Position numbers and translations under genes: made by a program. The notes beneath the pieces were generated by a model. That model had not been told where the DNA came from. It worked only from the letters and a program-made list of their open reading frames with translations, and did no database searches. A stretch of DNA of 9,820 nt from Solidesulfovibrio magneticus (GTDB taxonomy: Bacteria > Desulfobacterota > Desulfovibrionia > Desulfovibrionales > Desulfovibrionaceae), in the NCBI GenBank assembly GCA_002482565.1, contig DLGG01000209.1, forward strand, positions 1 through 9,820. The letters run 5' to 3'. Below, piece after piece: positions 1 through 5,341 of this stretch (positions are counted from its first letter, which is position 1; each line of letters opens with the position of its first letter).

Positions 1-260
1 GCACCGCCATCATCAAGTCCAAGACCGGCATGAAGGTCATCCTCGAAGGCCACACCGACTCCATCGGCACCGAGCAGTACAACATGAAGCTCGGCCAGCG
101 CCGCGCCGACTCGGTCAAGGCCTTCTTCGTGAAGAAGGGCATCGACGCCTCCCGCATCGAGACCATCAGCTTCGGCGAGTCCGATCCGGTGGCCACCAAT
201 AAGACCGCTCAGGGCCGCGCTCTGAACCGTCGCTGCGTGATCAAGTTCAAGTCCATGTAG
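1..260 (+). CDS. OmpA-family protein, C-terminal peptidoglycan-binding domain (5' partial)
   Basis: The reading frame is open from position 3 to a TAG at 258-260 and gives the last 85 residues of a protein that begins outside the window. The sequence is a typical OmpA C-terminal domain: GHTDSIGTEQYNMKLGQRRA followed by a helix (DSVKAFFVKKGID) and the closing NRRCVIKF strand. In this family the Asp of the GHTD motif and the Arg of the later RRA segment bind diaminopimelate of peptidoglycan, so the protein probably anchors the outer membrane, or a lipoprotein, to the cell wall in the periplasm. The N-terminal part is missing, so it cannot be decided whether this is a beta-barrel porin, a Pal-like lipoprotein or another OmpA fusion. 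An intrinsic terminator starts about 20 nt after the stop. The next gene also encodes a wall-binding protein. Confidence 0.93.
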   Translation, partial: TAIIKSKTGMKVILEGHTDSIGTEQYNMKLGQRRADSVKAFFVKKGIDASRIETISFGESDPVATNKTAQGRALNRRCVIKFKSM

Positions 261-281
261 TGAGACTTCCACGTCTCGCCG

Positions 282-314
282 GCCAGACGCCCCGCCAGGG
301 GCGTCTGGCTTTTT
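282..314 (+). terminator. Rho-independent terminator after the OmpA-family gene
   Basis: A perfect 12-bp stem, GCCAGACGCCCC (282-293) and GGGGCGTCTGGC (298-309), closes a GCCA loop and is followed by five T residues (310-314). It lies 21 nt after the OmpA stop codon. The T tract ends only a few bases before the Shine-Dalgarno sequence of the LysM gene, so any transcript reaching that gene from upstream must read through it. Confidence 0.92.
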
Positions 315-330
315 GATCGGAGAACACCCC

Positions 331-1245
331 ATGCCCACCGTCCGAAGCACCCTCGCCGCCCTCGCTCTCCTTCTTTTTGCCGCCTCAGCCGCTTTCGCCG
401 GCCTGCACGTCTACCCCGCCGACGGTCCGGCTCCGACTGTCGCGGTCGATACGCCAAAGCCCCTGACCTACAAGGTCGAAAAGGGCGACACCGTGGCCGT
501 CATCGCCAAGAAGTTCGGCGTGGACGGCAAGGCGCTGCTCGCCGCCAACAATCTGGCCGACGCCAAGAAGCTCAAGGCCGGCCAGACTCTGACCATCCCC
601 GGCAAGACCGCCGCGCCGGCCCCTGTGGCCGCCGTGCCGGCCAAGGCCGAGACCAAGACCGTGGCCCCGGCCCCGGTCGCCGCCGCGCCGGCTCCGGTGG
701 TGGCGGAAAAGCCCGACGCCGCGGCCCGCAAGGCCGGCGGCAAGGAAGCCCTGGACCCGGGCGTTGTCGAGGAGAAGCCCGTCAAGGGCAAGAAAGGCAA
801 GAAGGGCGCGGAACCGGCTCCGGTCCCGGCCCCGACGGTGGAGCTCACCGACAAGATGCGGGCGTCGTTCGGCAAGACCGGCGTGATCGGCAACGCCACC
901 GACGTGCCCCAGCCCATCCGCGACGAATTCTGGCGCTATGCCCAGAAGTGGGTGGACGAGCTCGACCGCCTGGGCGTCGGCACCATGGCCAACAAGAAGA
1001 TCAAGCAGGTCGGCAGCCAGTGGGAGGCCACCTACCGCATCATCATCCGCGAATCGCTGGGCGCCGAGGTCAAGCGCGTGGAGTACGACCACACGCCCTA
1101 CGTCGGCCACATCACCTACATGCAGCGGGTCTACACCAGCGTCGGACCGACCAAGGAAGCCGCCTTGCGCGGGCCCTGGACCGAGAAGGACGAAGCCATC
1201 CGCGAGATCTTCAGCTACTCCGGCAAGACCAAGGCCTGGCGCTAA
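331..1245 (+). CDS. Secreted LysM-domain protein with Pro/Ala/Lys linker and unknown C-terminal domain
   Basis: The 304-aa protein starts at ATG 331, preceded by a CGGAGA ribosome site at 318-323; a TTG further upstream in frame (313) lies inside the terminator and is unlikely. Residues 1-23 form a Sec signal peptide (positive MPTVR, hydrophobic core, AFA-G cleavage site, no lipobox Cys). Residues 47-91 are one LysM repeat (YKVEKGDTVAVIAKKFGVD to LKAGQTLTIPG), which binds the glycan backbone of peptidoglycan. Residues 93-170 are a low-complexity linker rich in Ala, Pro, Val and Lys, including a KGKKGKKG basic patch. Residues 172-304 are a folded-looking C-terminal domain with a helix (IRDEFWRYAQKWVDELDRLG) and aromatic beta-strand-like segments (WEATYRIIIRESLG, HITYMQRVYTS); I do not recognise it and see no hydrolase motif. 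It is likely a periplasmic wall-associated protein. Envelope function also fits the OmpA-family gene just upstream. Confidence 0.9.
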   Translation: MPTVRSTLAALALLLFAASAAFAGLHVYPADGPAPTVAVDTPKPLTYKVEKGDTVAVIAKKFGVDGKALLAANNLADAKKLKAGQTLTIPGKTAAPAPVAAVPAKAETKTVAPAPVAAAPAPVVAEKPDAAARKAGGKEALDPGVVEEKPVKGKKGKKGAEPAPVPAPTVELTDKMRASFGKTGVIGNATDVPQPIRDEFWRYAQKWVDELDRLGVGTMANKKIKQVGSQWEATYRIIIRESLGAEVKRVEYDHTPYVGHITYMQRVYTSVGPTKEAALRGPWTEKDEAIREIFSYSGKTKAWR

Positions 1246-1268
1246 CAAGACGGCCAGGAAACGATTTC

Positions 1269-1300
1269 GCCCCCCGAAGCGTCGCTTCGGGGGGCTTTTT
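1269..1300 (+). terminator. Rho-independent terminator after the LysM gene
   Basis: A perfect 12-bp stem, GCCCCCCGAAGC (1269-1280) and GCTTCGGGGGGC (1284-1295), has a 3-nt loop and is followed by TTTTT (1296-1300). It begins 24 nt after the LysM stop codon and ends that transcription unit. Confidence 0.94.
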
Positions 1301-1536
1301 CATGGCCCTGGAAAGCTGCCGCCAACGTGCAGCAGCCGATCCAAAACGCCTTCTTTGCGCGGCTCAAGGGCCTGGAGCAGGCGGTTCCCCCACGGAAAAC
1401 CAGGAAAGACTCCTAACCTTCCTACCGGTCAGGCAAACATCCCCAACGCCTCCCCATGCAATCCTTCCTCCATTCGGGGGGGGGGCTGTGCAGGCCCCCG
1501 GCCGCCGGAGGCCCTTTCCGTCTTGCCCTCTTCTCC
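1301..1536. repeat. Intergenic stretch with a G10 tract and GC-rich inverted repeats; no convincing gene
   Basis: This 236-bp gap separates the end of the LysM unit from the 3' end of the DUF169 gene. It contains a run of ten G residues (1476-1485), a GGGGGC/GCCCCC inverted repeat (1481-1486 with 1494-1499, 7-nt loop) and an adjoining GGCC-flanked GC-rich segment (1500-1513). On the - strand these sit about 25-60 nt after the DUF169 stop, so they could slow or end transcription, but no T tract follows. The layout resembles GC-rich palindromic sequence that recurs between genes in some high-GC deltaproteobacteria; that comparison is from memory and needs a genome search. Confidence 0.5.
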
Positions 1537-2379
1537 TTATCCCTCTTCCTTCCAAACCTCGCGGCTGCGGGCGATTTTTTTCTGGACGCCGGCCCAGGTC
1601 TTGGTGGCCAGGAAGGCCTCGGGCCAGCGGGTAAGAAGTTGTTCGTAGAGGACGAAGGGCACGGTGAAGGTCATTTCGTCGGGCTTCATGAATTTGCGCG
1701 CCGAGGGGTCGCCGCAGCCGAGCACGGCCCGGGGCCGGCCCTTGGCCAGGTAGTGCAGCGGCCAGGTGGTCATGAAGCTGCAGCCAGCGCCGAAGGGCGC
1801 GGCCGTGACCTCGAAATCGTCGGTAACAAAGGCGGCCAGATTGGCCAGGCCGGTCAGCACCTCCCCCCGGGCGAAGAAGGTGACGGTCTCGGGCGTCTCG
1901 CTTGCGGCGAAGCGATTGACAGGTTTGAAGACGCAGTATTTGGCCGGAGCCGGGCGCGGGGCGATCTCGGTGAATAAGCGGCGGGCCGAGGCCGGGGAGG
2001 GCAGGTAGCGCTCGCCGGACACGGGCGTGCCGGGGATGCCGGTTGCGATGTAGCAGGCGATGAAATCGAGCTGGGGCTGGTGGAAGCCGAGGTAGAACGA
2101 ACCGCCCGGGCAGCCGTAACGGTCGGCGGCGAACCAGGCCGCTTCGCCTTTGCGCCGGGCCAGCCAGAGCTTGCCCAGGACGCAGGAGAACGATCCCCAT
2201 ACCGCGCCCCAGTCAATGGTTCCGGCCTGTTCGGCCTCGATGGACAGGGGCGGGCCGGCTTTGGGGGCAAAGCCGGCGGTTGGTTCGTCGTTGGTGTAGA
2301 ACATGCCGTAGGGCGTTTCGGGCAGGCCCAGGGCGGTAAGCAGTCCGGCCAGGGCGTCGGTAGGGGCGGTTTCGGGCAT
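1537..2379 (-). CDS. DUF169 family protein (COG2043-like), function unknown
   Basis: The 280-aa product starts at ATG 2379 with a GGAG ribosome site 8 nt upstream (2391-2388) and ends at TAA 1539-1537. The length is close to what DUF169 proteins usually have. Recognisable family features are an N-terminal LPETPYGMFY segment (19-28), a central AADRYGCPGGSFYLGF stretch (84-99), a region around KYCVFKPVNRF (147-157) followed by FFARGEVLTGLANL (168-181), and a glycine/cysteine-rich GAGCSFMTTWPL block (197-208) with VLGCGDPSARKFMKPDEM after it (219-236). It carries six Cys (66, 90, 109, 149, 200, 222), several next to Gly, which might bind a metal or cofactor; that is inference. There is no signal peptide or membrane segment, so it is probably cytoplasmic. 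It lies 35 nt after a small membrane-protein gene on the same strand and is likely co-transcribed with it. Confidence 0.88.
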   Translation of the reverse strand: MPETAPTDALAGLLTALGLPETPYGMFYTNDEPTAGFAPKAGPPLSIEAEQAGTIDWGAVWGSFSCVLGKLWLARRKGEAAWFAADRYGCPGGSFYLGFHQPQLDFIACYIATGIPGTPVSGERYLPSPASARRLFTEIAPRPAPAKYCVFKPVNRFAASETPETVTFFARGEVLTGLANLAAFVTDDFEVTAAPFGAGCSFMTTWPLHYLAKGRPRAVLGCGDPSARKFMKPDEMTFTVPFVLYEQLLTRWPEAFLATKTWAGVQKKIARSREVWKEEG

Positions 2380-2414
2380 GGCGCGTACTCCGGTGGCGGT
2401 TTGCGCCGGGTCAT

Positions 2415-2885
2415 TTAGGGGCGCGGCCGGCGCGGGCGGCGAAAGGCCAGGAAGCTTCCCTTGAGAAACCGGGGGGCAAGCAGCCGCCAGGGGGCGCTGG
2501 TCGCTCCTTGCGGCAGCAGATGATGCCAGGCAAAGCCCCGGGAGCGGTAGTGGGCCTTGGCCTCGTCGATGCAGCCGGCCTGGCGGGCGGCGTGCAGGGC
2601 GGCGTCGCGCTGGCAGCGAGAGCGGGCCATGGCGTCGAAAACCCGGGGATCGAAACCCCGCCTCGCCAGGATGCGGCGCACCCGGCGCGCCTCGGCCAGC
2701 CGGGATAGGGCGTCGCAGACGGAAAGCACGGCTCCGCCGGCCGAAGCGCCGGCCATGACCAAGGCGGCCCGGATGGAAGCCGTGCAGAAAAGCCCCAGCC
2801 ACAAGGCGGAGAAAAGCCCCAGGGCGACGGCCACGGTCATGGGCAGGGGCGCGGCGGCGAGCAGGCGTAGGACTTGGATGGACAC
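2415..2885 (-). CDS. Small two-helix membrane protein, hypothetical
   Basis: The 156-aa product probably starts at GTG 2885, the first usable start after an in-frame TGA 13 codons upstream; there is no clear Shine-Dalgarno sequence, so the start is uncertain and an in-frame ATG at residue 16 is an alternative. Two hydrophobic segments are visible, roughly residues 16-35 (MTVAVALGLFSALWLGLFCT) and 39-57. They are followed by a basic, Arg-rich soluble region (ARRVRRILARRGFD) with two further Cys (91, 105) and a helix-like AALHAARQAGCIDEAKAHY stretch. The C-terminus is strongly basic (FRRPRRPRP). I do not recognise a family. The TAA stop is 35 nt before the DUF169 start, which suggests one transcription unit. 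Codon use matches the neighbours (GC-rich third positions), which supports a real gene. Confidence 0.72.
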   Translation of the reverse strand: MSIQVLRLLAAAPLPMTVAVALGLFSALWLGLFCTASIRAALVMAGASAGGAVLSVCDALSRLAEARRVRRILARRGFDPRVFDAMARSRCQRDAALHAARQAGCIDEAKAHYRSRGFAWHHLLPQGATSAPWRLLAPRFLKGSFLAFRRPRRPRP

Positions 2886-2918
2886 GGCTGGCTTTTTGGT
2901 GGCCGAGGAAGCCCGGGG

Positions 2919-2940
2919 CTGTCAAGGCCCCCCTTGACAG
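2919..2940. promoter_or_regulatory. Perfect 9+9 bp inverted repeat between divergent genes (candidate operator)
   Basis: CTGTCAAGG (2919-2927) and CCTTGACAG (2932-2940) form a perfect inverted repeat around CCCC. Each arm contains a TTGACA hexamer, one on each strand, so the site could supply -35 boxes in both directions and also bind a dimeric regulator. It lies in the 105-bp gap between the small membrane-protein gene (-) and the methyltransferase gene (+). No T tract follows on either strand, so a terminator role is unlikely. Confidence 0.6.
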
Positions 2941-2962
2941 GCGATGGGATTTTCGGTGCAAG
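2934..2962 (+). promoter_or_regulatory. Possible sigma70-type promoter for the methyltransferase gene
   Basis: A perfect -35 hexamer TTGACA (2934-2939) is followed 17 bp later by a weak -10 candidate, TGCAAG (2957-2962, three of six matches). Transcription would start near 2969, about 20 nt before the ATG. The -35 lies inside the inverted repeat at 2919-2940, so a protein bound there would block it. Confidence 0.4.
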
Positions 2963-2990
2963 CACATCATGACCCCCCGGAGGTGAGGCC

Positions 2991-3473
2991 ATGAATCGTT
3001 GGGGAATGGGAACCATGCTCTACCGCGCCACCATCTGCTACGGCTTGCTCGCCATCGTCTACGACGCCATCCTGATCGACTCCTTTTGCGACCGCCTGAT
3101 CCCCGAACGGCTGGCCTTGGCCGTGGGCGGCGTGCTCCTCACCTTGGGCTTCGTGGTGTACGCCCTGGGCACCTTTTCGGTGTACAAAGCCCTCGACGCC
3201 GGACAGTTGAGTACGCGCGGCATTTTCGCCGTGGTGCGCCATCCGCTTTACGCCGCCTGGGTCTGGTGCATCGTGCCGGGGCTGGCGGTCATGCAGGGCA
3301 CGCTTTTGGCCCTTATGACCCCGGTGGTGGCGGCGGTGTTCTACTGGTTGTGCATTCCCCATGAAGAGGCCTGGCTGTTGTCGCGGTTCGGCGAGCAGTA
3401 TCGGCAATATCGCCAGCGCGTGGGCGGCATTGTGCCGAAGTTGTCGCGCGGGAGACTGTCCCAGGCGGGGTGA
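2991..3473 (+). CDS. Membrane methyltransferase, isoprenylcysteine carboxyl methyltransferase (ICMT)/PEMT-type family
   Basis: The 160-aa product starts at ATG 2991 behind a strong ribosome site, GGAGGTGA (2979-2986). Hydrophobic segments occur near residues 12-30, 41-60, 87-105 and 106-122, consistent with a small integral membrane enzyme. The family signature is clear: LSTRGIFAVVRHPLYAAW (73-90), then HEEAWLLSRFGEQYRQY (124-140) and a final VP. In this family the RHP-x-Y motif and the later Glu and paired Tyr shape the S-adenosylmethionine pocket. Eukaryotic members methylate prenylated cysteine and others methylate phospholipid headgroups, but the bacterial substrate is generally unknown and cannot be told here. 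It is transcribed divergently from the membrane-protein/DUF169 pair, sharing a short regulatory gap with it. A link between the two units is possible but rests only on this arrangement. Confidence 0.88.
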   Translation: MNRWGMGTMLYRATICYGLLAIVYDAILIDSFCDRLIPERLALAVGGVLLTLGFVVYALGTFSVYKALDAGQLSTRGIFAVVRHPLYAAWVWCIVPGLAVMQGTLLALMTPVVAAVFYWLCIPHEEAWLLSRFGEQYRQYRQRVGGIVPKLSRGRLSQAG

Positions 3474-3564
3474 CGGTCGCCCGCCGCGCCGGCGCGCCCA
3501 AAGGCAGCGGCGTGGCACGAAACAGGCCGGGCACTCTCGGGACGCGTGCGTCGGCAGGGAAGAA

Positions 3565-3936
3565 TCAGACCCGCAGCGACAACATGGTTGGACCCGAGGC
3601 GGTCTGGGGCGTGACGGCGGCGGCCGTGGCGTAGCCGGCCAGGGCCTGGCGGCGGGTGGTGGCGTTTGGCGGGGGCGCTTGGCCAAGGGCGGGCGTTTCG
3701 GCCAAAAGGGCGCTGGCGGCGGCGGCGTCCAGGGCGTCGATGAAGCTGGTCTGGACCGACGCGCCAGAGAGGTCGAATTCGTAGTCCGTGGCCGAGTAGC
3801 GCAGGGAAAAGGGGCCAAACGACAGGCCGGCCTCGCGGCTGATGACCTTGCCGGGCACGCGCGGCGCGGCGGGCGACAAACGAGACGCCTCGCGCTGGTA
3901 GGCCCCTATGGGCGATGCGGCGGCAATGGCGGCCAT
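3565..3936 (-). CDS. Hypothetical protein, 123 aa
   Basis: The start at ATG 3936 is chosen because GGAG (3947-3944) lies 7 nt upstream; the frame stays open further 5' but without a better start. The stop is TGA 3567-3565. The protein has an Ala-rich N-terminus, a central segment with a possible beta structure (LSFGPFSLRYSATDYEFDLS, 38-57), a helix-like FIDALDAAAASALLAE (65-80), a Pro-rich connector (82-90) and a tail beginning TTRRQALAGYATAAA (93-107). It has no Cys, no signal peptide and no membrane segment. I do not recognise a family. Third codon positions are strongly GC-rich, in line with neighbours, and together with the good ribosome site and upstream promoter-like sequence this supports a real gene. 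It converges with the methyltransferase gene; no terminator with a T tract is visible in the 91-bp gap between them. Confidence 0.7.
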   Translation of the reverse strand: MAAIAAASPIGAYQREASRLSPAAPRVPGKVISREAGLSFGPFSLRYSATDYEFDLSGASVQTSFIDALDAAAASALLAETPALGQAPPPNATTRRQALAGYATAAAVTPQTASGPTMLSLRV

Positions 3937-4043
3937 GGGCGGACTCCGGGCGCTAACGCGCCACGCGACGGGGACACGAGCGTGCCTGCCCTCGCGGCCC
4001 CGTGCTTCGGGGACCGGCTCCGTCCATGGAGAAAGGTGATGTA

Positions 4044-4072
4044 ACTGTAAGGCGCTTTGGCCGTCGTGGCAA
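4044..4072 (-). promoter_or_regulatory. Probable sigma70-type promoter for the 123-aa hypothetical gene
   Basis: Read on the - strand, TTGCCA (4072-4067, five of six matches) and TACAGT (4049-4044, four of six) are separated by exactly 17 bp. The gene would then have a leader of about 100 nt. That leader holds two short hairpins, CCCCG/CGGGG (3998-4012) and GGCGC/GCGCC (3949-3962), the second directly next to the ribosome site. Confidence 0.5.
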
Positions 4073-4133
4073 GGGGGCGGGGGCACGTCAGCGGGCCGCC
4101 CCCAACGGCCTCCCCCAACTGCCTCGCGCCCGG

Positions 4134-5147
4134 CTACAGGCCGCCTAGACCGGCGGGCAGACGTCCCTTGGCCGCTTCCAGATAAAGCCCGGCGCGCGGA
4201 TCGCCTGGCAGGGCCTCGGCCCAGTGGAGATAGAGCAGCCGCAGGGAGGCGGGGAGTTCCGGGGTCGCCACCAGCCGTCGGCGCACCAGGGCCTGGGCCG
4301 GCTGGGCCGCGATAAAGCCGGCGAACCGCTCGGCCCGGGCGGCCGGGCTGTGGCGGGCGCGCAGGGCTTCCAGGCCTTGCCGGGCCACGCGCTGGCGCCT
4401 GGCCGGGTCGGGCAGCAGTTCCCGTATCATGGCGGCCAGGCCGTCCAGGTCGGTCGGGGGATAGGTGAATAGGTGCTCGCCCGGGGTGAACAGCTCGGTC
4501 AGGCCGTGGCCGACCTCAGGGGTCAGCAGGCAGGAGCCGACGGAGAGCGCCTCGAAAACCCGGAAGTTGAGGTCGCCGTGTTCGGCGATGTTGAGCACGA
4601 GGCGCGCCCGGGGGAACAGTTCGCGCCAGCTCCCCCGGGTGACGACGAGGCCCGGGAAGAGGGCGGCGAGCTGCCTCAGCAGGGCCGCCCGGCCAGGGGT
4701 CAGTTCGGCATCGACCTTGCCGACGAACAGCAGGTCGATGTCCTTGTCTTCCTCTCGGGGCAGGGCCTCGGCGGCCACGGCCTCGGCCGCGGGCGGCAGC
4801 CAGATGGCCCGGTCCGGGGACAGATTTTCCTGAAAGGCCGGCAGATGGTCGCGCAGGCTCACCGTGCACAGGTCAAAGGCCTGGGCATAGGTCGGATACC
4901 AATGGTGGATGTGGCTGTCCACGCAGCCAAAGACGGTGAGACAAGGGAAATGCTCCACCCCGGGCAGGGGCGGCGGCGCGCTGTAGTCGAAGTAGGCCAC
5001 GATGTCGGGCGACCGGCCGCATACGGCCCGGATGTCTTCCCAGTTGCGGCATTTGAGGGCATTTTGCCCGACAGGCACGACGGCAAAGGCGTCCTTGGGC
5101 AGACAGCCGAGGAAATTGGTCGATCCGACGCAGGCCATGGTCAGCAT
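4134..5147 (-). CDS. CgeB-like glycosyltransferase, family 1 type
   Basis: The 337-aa product starts at ATG 5147, set by a GGAGAAG ribosome site 4 nt upstream (5158-5152); a longer in-frame extension has no comparable site. The C-terminal half is a GT-B-fold donor-binding domain: LLFVGKVD (139-146) opens the domain, ARLVLNIAEHGDLNFRVFEA (181-200) carries the acceptor/donor loop and the conserved Glu in RVFEAL, and SCLLTPEVGHGLTELFTPGE (205-224) matches the Glyco_trans_1_2/CgeB pattern. The N-terminal half includes DIVAYFDYS (48-56) and HIHHWYPTYAQAFDLCTVS (79-97), seen in CgeB-like proteins. Residues 290-337 form an extra helical tail. No membrane segment is present, so it likely acts in the cytoplasm, transferring a sugar from a nucleotide donor. 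The acceptor is unknown; surface polysaccharide, glycopeptide or flagellin are options. It stands alone, divergent from the ROK kinase. Confidence 0.85.
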   Translation of the reverse strand: MLTMACVGSTNFLGCLPKDAFAVVPVGQNALKCRNWEDIRAVCGRSPDIVAYFDYSAPPPLPGVEHFPCLTVFGCVDSHIHHWYPTYAQAFDLCTVSLRDHLPAFQENLSPDRAIWLPPAAEAVAAEALPREEDKDIDLLFVGKVDAELTPGRAALLRQLAALFPGLVVTRGSWRELFPRARLVLNIAEHGDLNFRVFEALSVGSCLLTPEVGHGLTELFTPGEHLFTYPPTDLDGLAAMIRELLPDPARRQRVARQGLEALRARHSPAARAERFAGFIAAQPAQALVRRRLVATPELPASLRLLYLHWAEALPGDPRAGLYLEAAKGRLPAGLGGL

Positions 5148-5206
5148 AGGGCTTCTCCGGGAGGTCGCGGCGCTTTGCCGCTTGGCGGCCATGGGGCCGG
5201 GACGTC

Positions 5207-5235
5207 ACGATAGCCAAGGCAAGGGGAAAAACCAA
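5207..5235 (-). promoter_or_regulatory. Possible promoter for the glycosyltransferase gene
   Basis: On the - strand TTGGTT (5235-5230) and TATCGT (5212-5207, four of six matches) are 17 bp apart, placing a start near 5200 and a leader of roughly 50 nt. The -35 match is poor (three of six), so this is tentative. Confidence 0.3.
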
Positions 5236-5276
5236 TGGCTTCGGGCCTCGGGCTTGCAGGCCTTGTAGTGCCGCCC

Positions 5277-5303
5277 TTGTCGGTCGATGTGCCCTGGTAT
5301 AAG
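5277..5303 (+). promoter_or_regulatory. Possible extended -10 promoter for the ROK kinase gene
   Basis: TGGTATAAG (5295-5303) is an extended -10 element with a five-of-six TATAAT match. TTGTCG (5277-5282) could serve as a -35 but is only 15 bp away, which an extended -10 can tolerate. Transcription would start near 5310, about 30 nt before the ATG at 5342. Confidence 0.45.
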
Positions 5304-5341
5304 GAAATTGAATTCGACAGAGGGCAAGGGATTTTCGAGCC

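Noticed and set aside
385..1248. A 287-codon - strand frame opposite the LysM gene
   Set aside because: Composition is Gly/Leu/Asp-rich shadow of the LysM coding strand, with no family resemblance and no ribosome site.
1327..1416. A + strand stretch that reads VQQPIQNAFFARLKGLEQAV in one frame
   Set aside because: It looks somewhat protein-like but has no ribosome site, follows a strong terminator and is only 29 codons from GTG; it could be a gene remnant but cannot be supported.
1424..1457. An 11-codon - strand mini-ORF (ATG 1457) with a strong GGAGGAAGG ribosome-like site
   Set aside because: It is too short to judge, lies downstream of DUF169 with no gene after it to regulate, and the match may come from the purine-rich context.
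2380..2970. An upstream extension of the DUF169 frame giving 477 aa
   Set aside because: The extension overlaps the small membrane-protein gene in another frame, is Arg/Pro-rich and lacks family similarity; ATG 2379 with GGAG is the natural start.
3485..3496. CGCGCCGGCGCG palindrome after the methyltransferase gene considered as a terminator
   Set aside because: It has no loop of usable size and no T tract on either strand; such palindromes are common at this GC content.
3513..3527. TGGCAC resembling the -24 element of a sigma54 promoter
   Set aside because: The expected TTGC at -12 is absent (AGGC instead) and no + strand gene follows for 1.8 kb.
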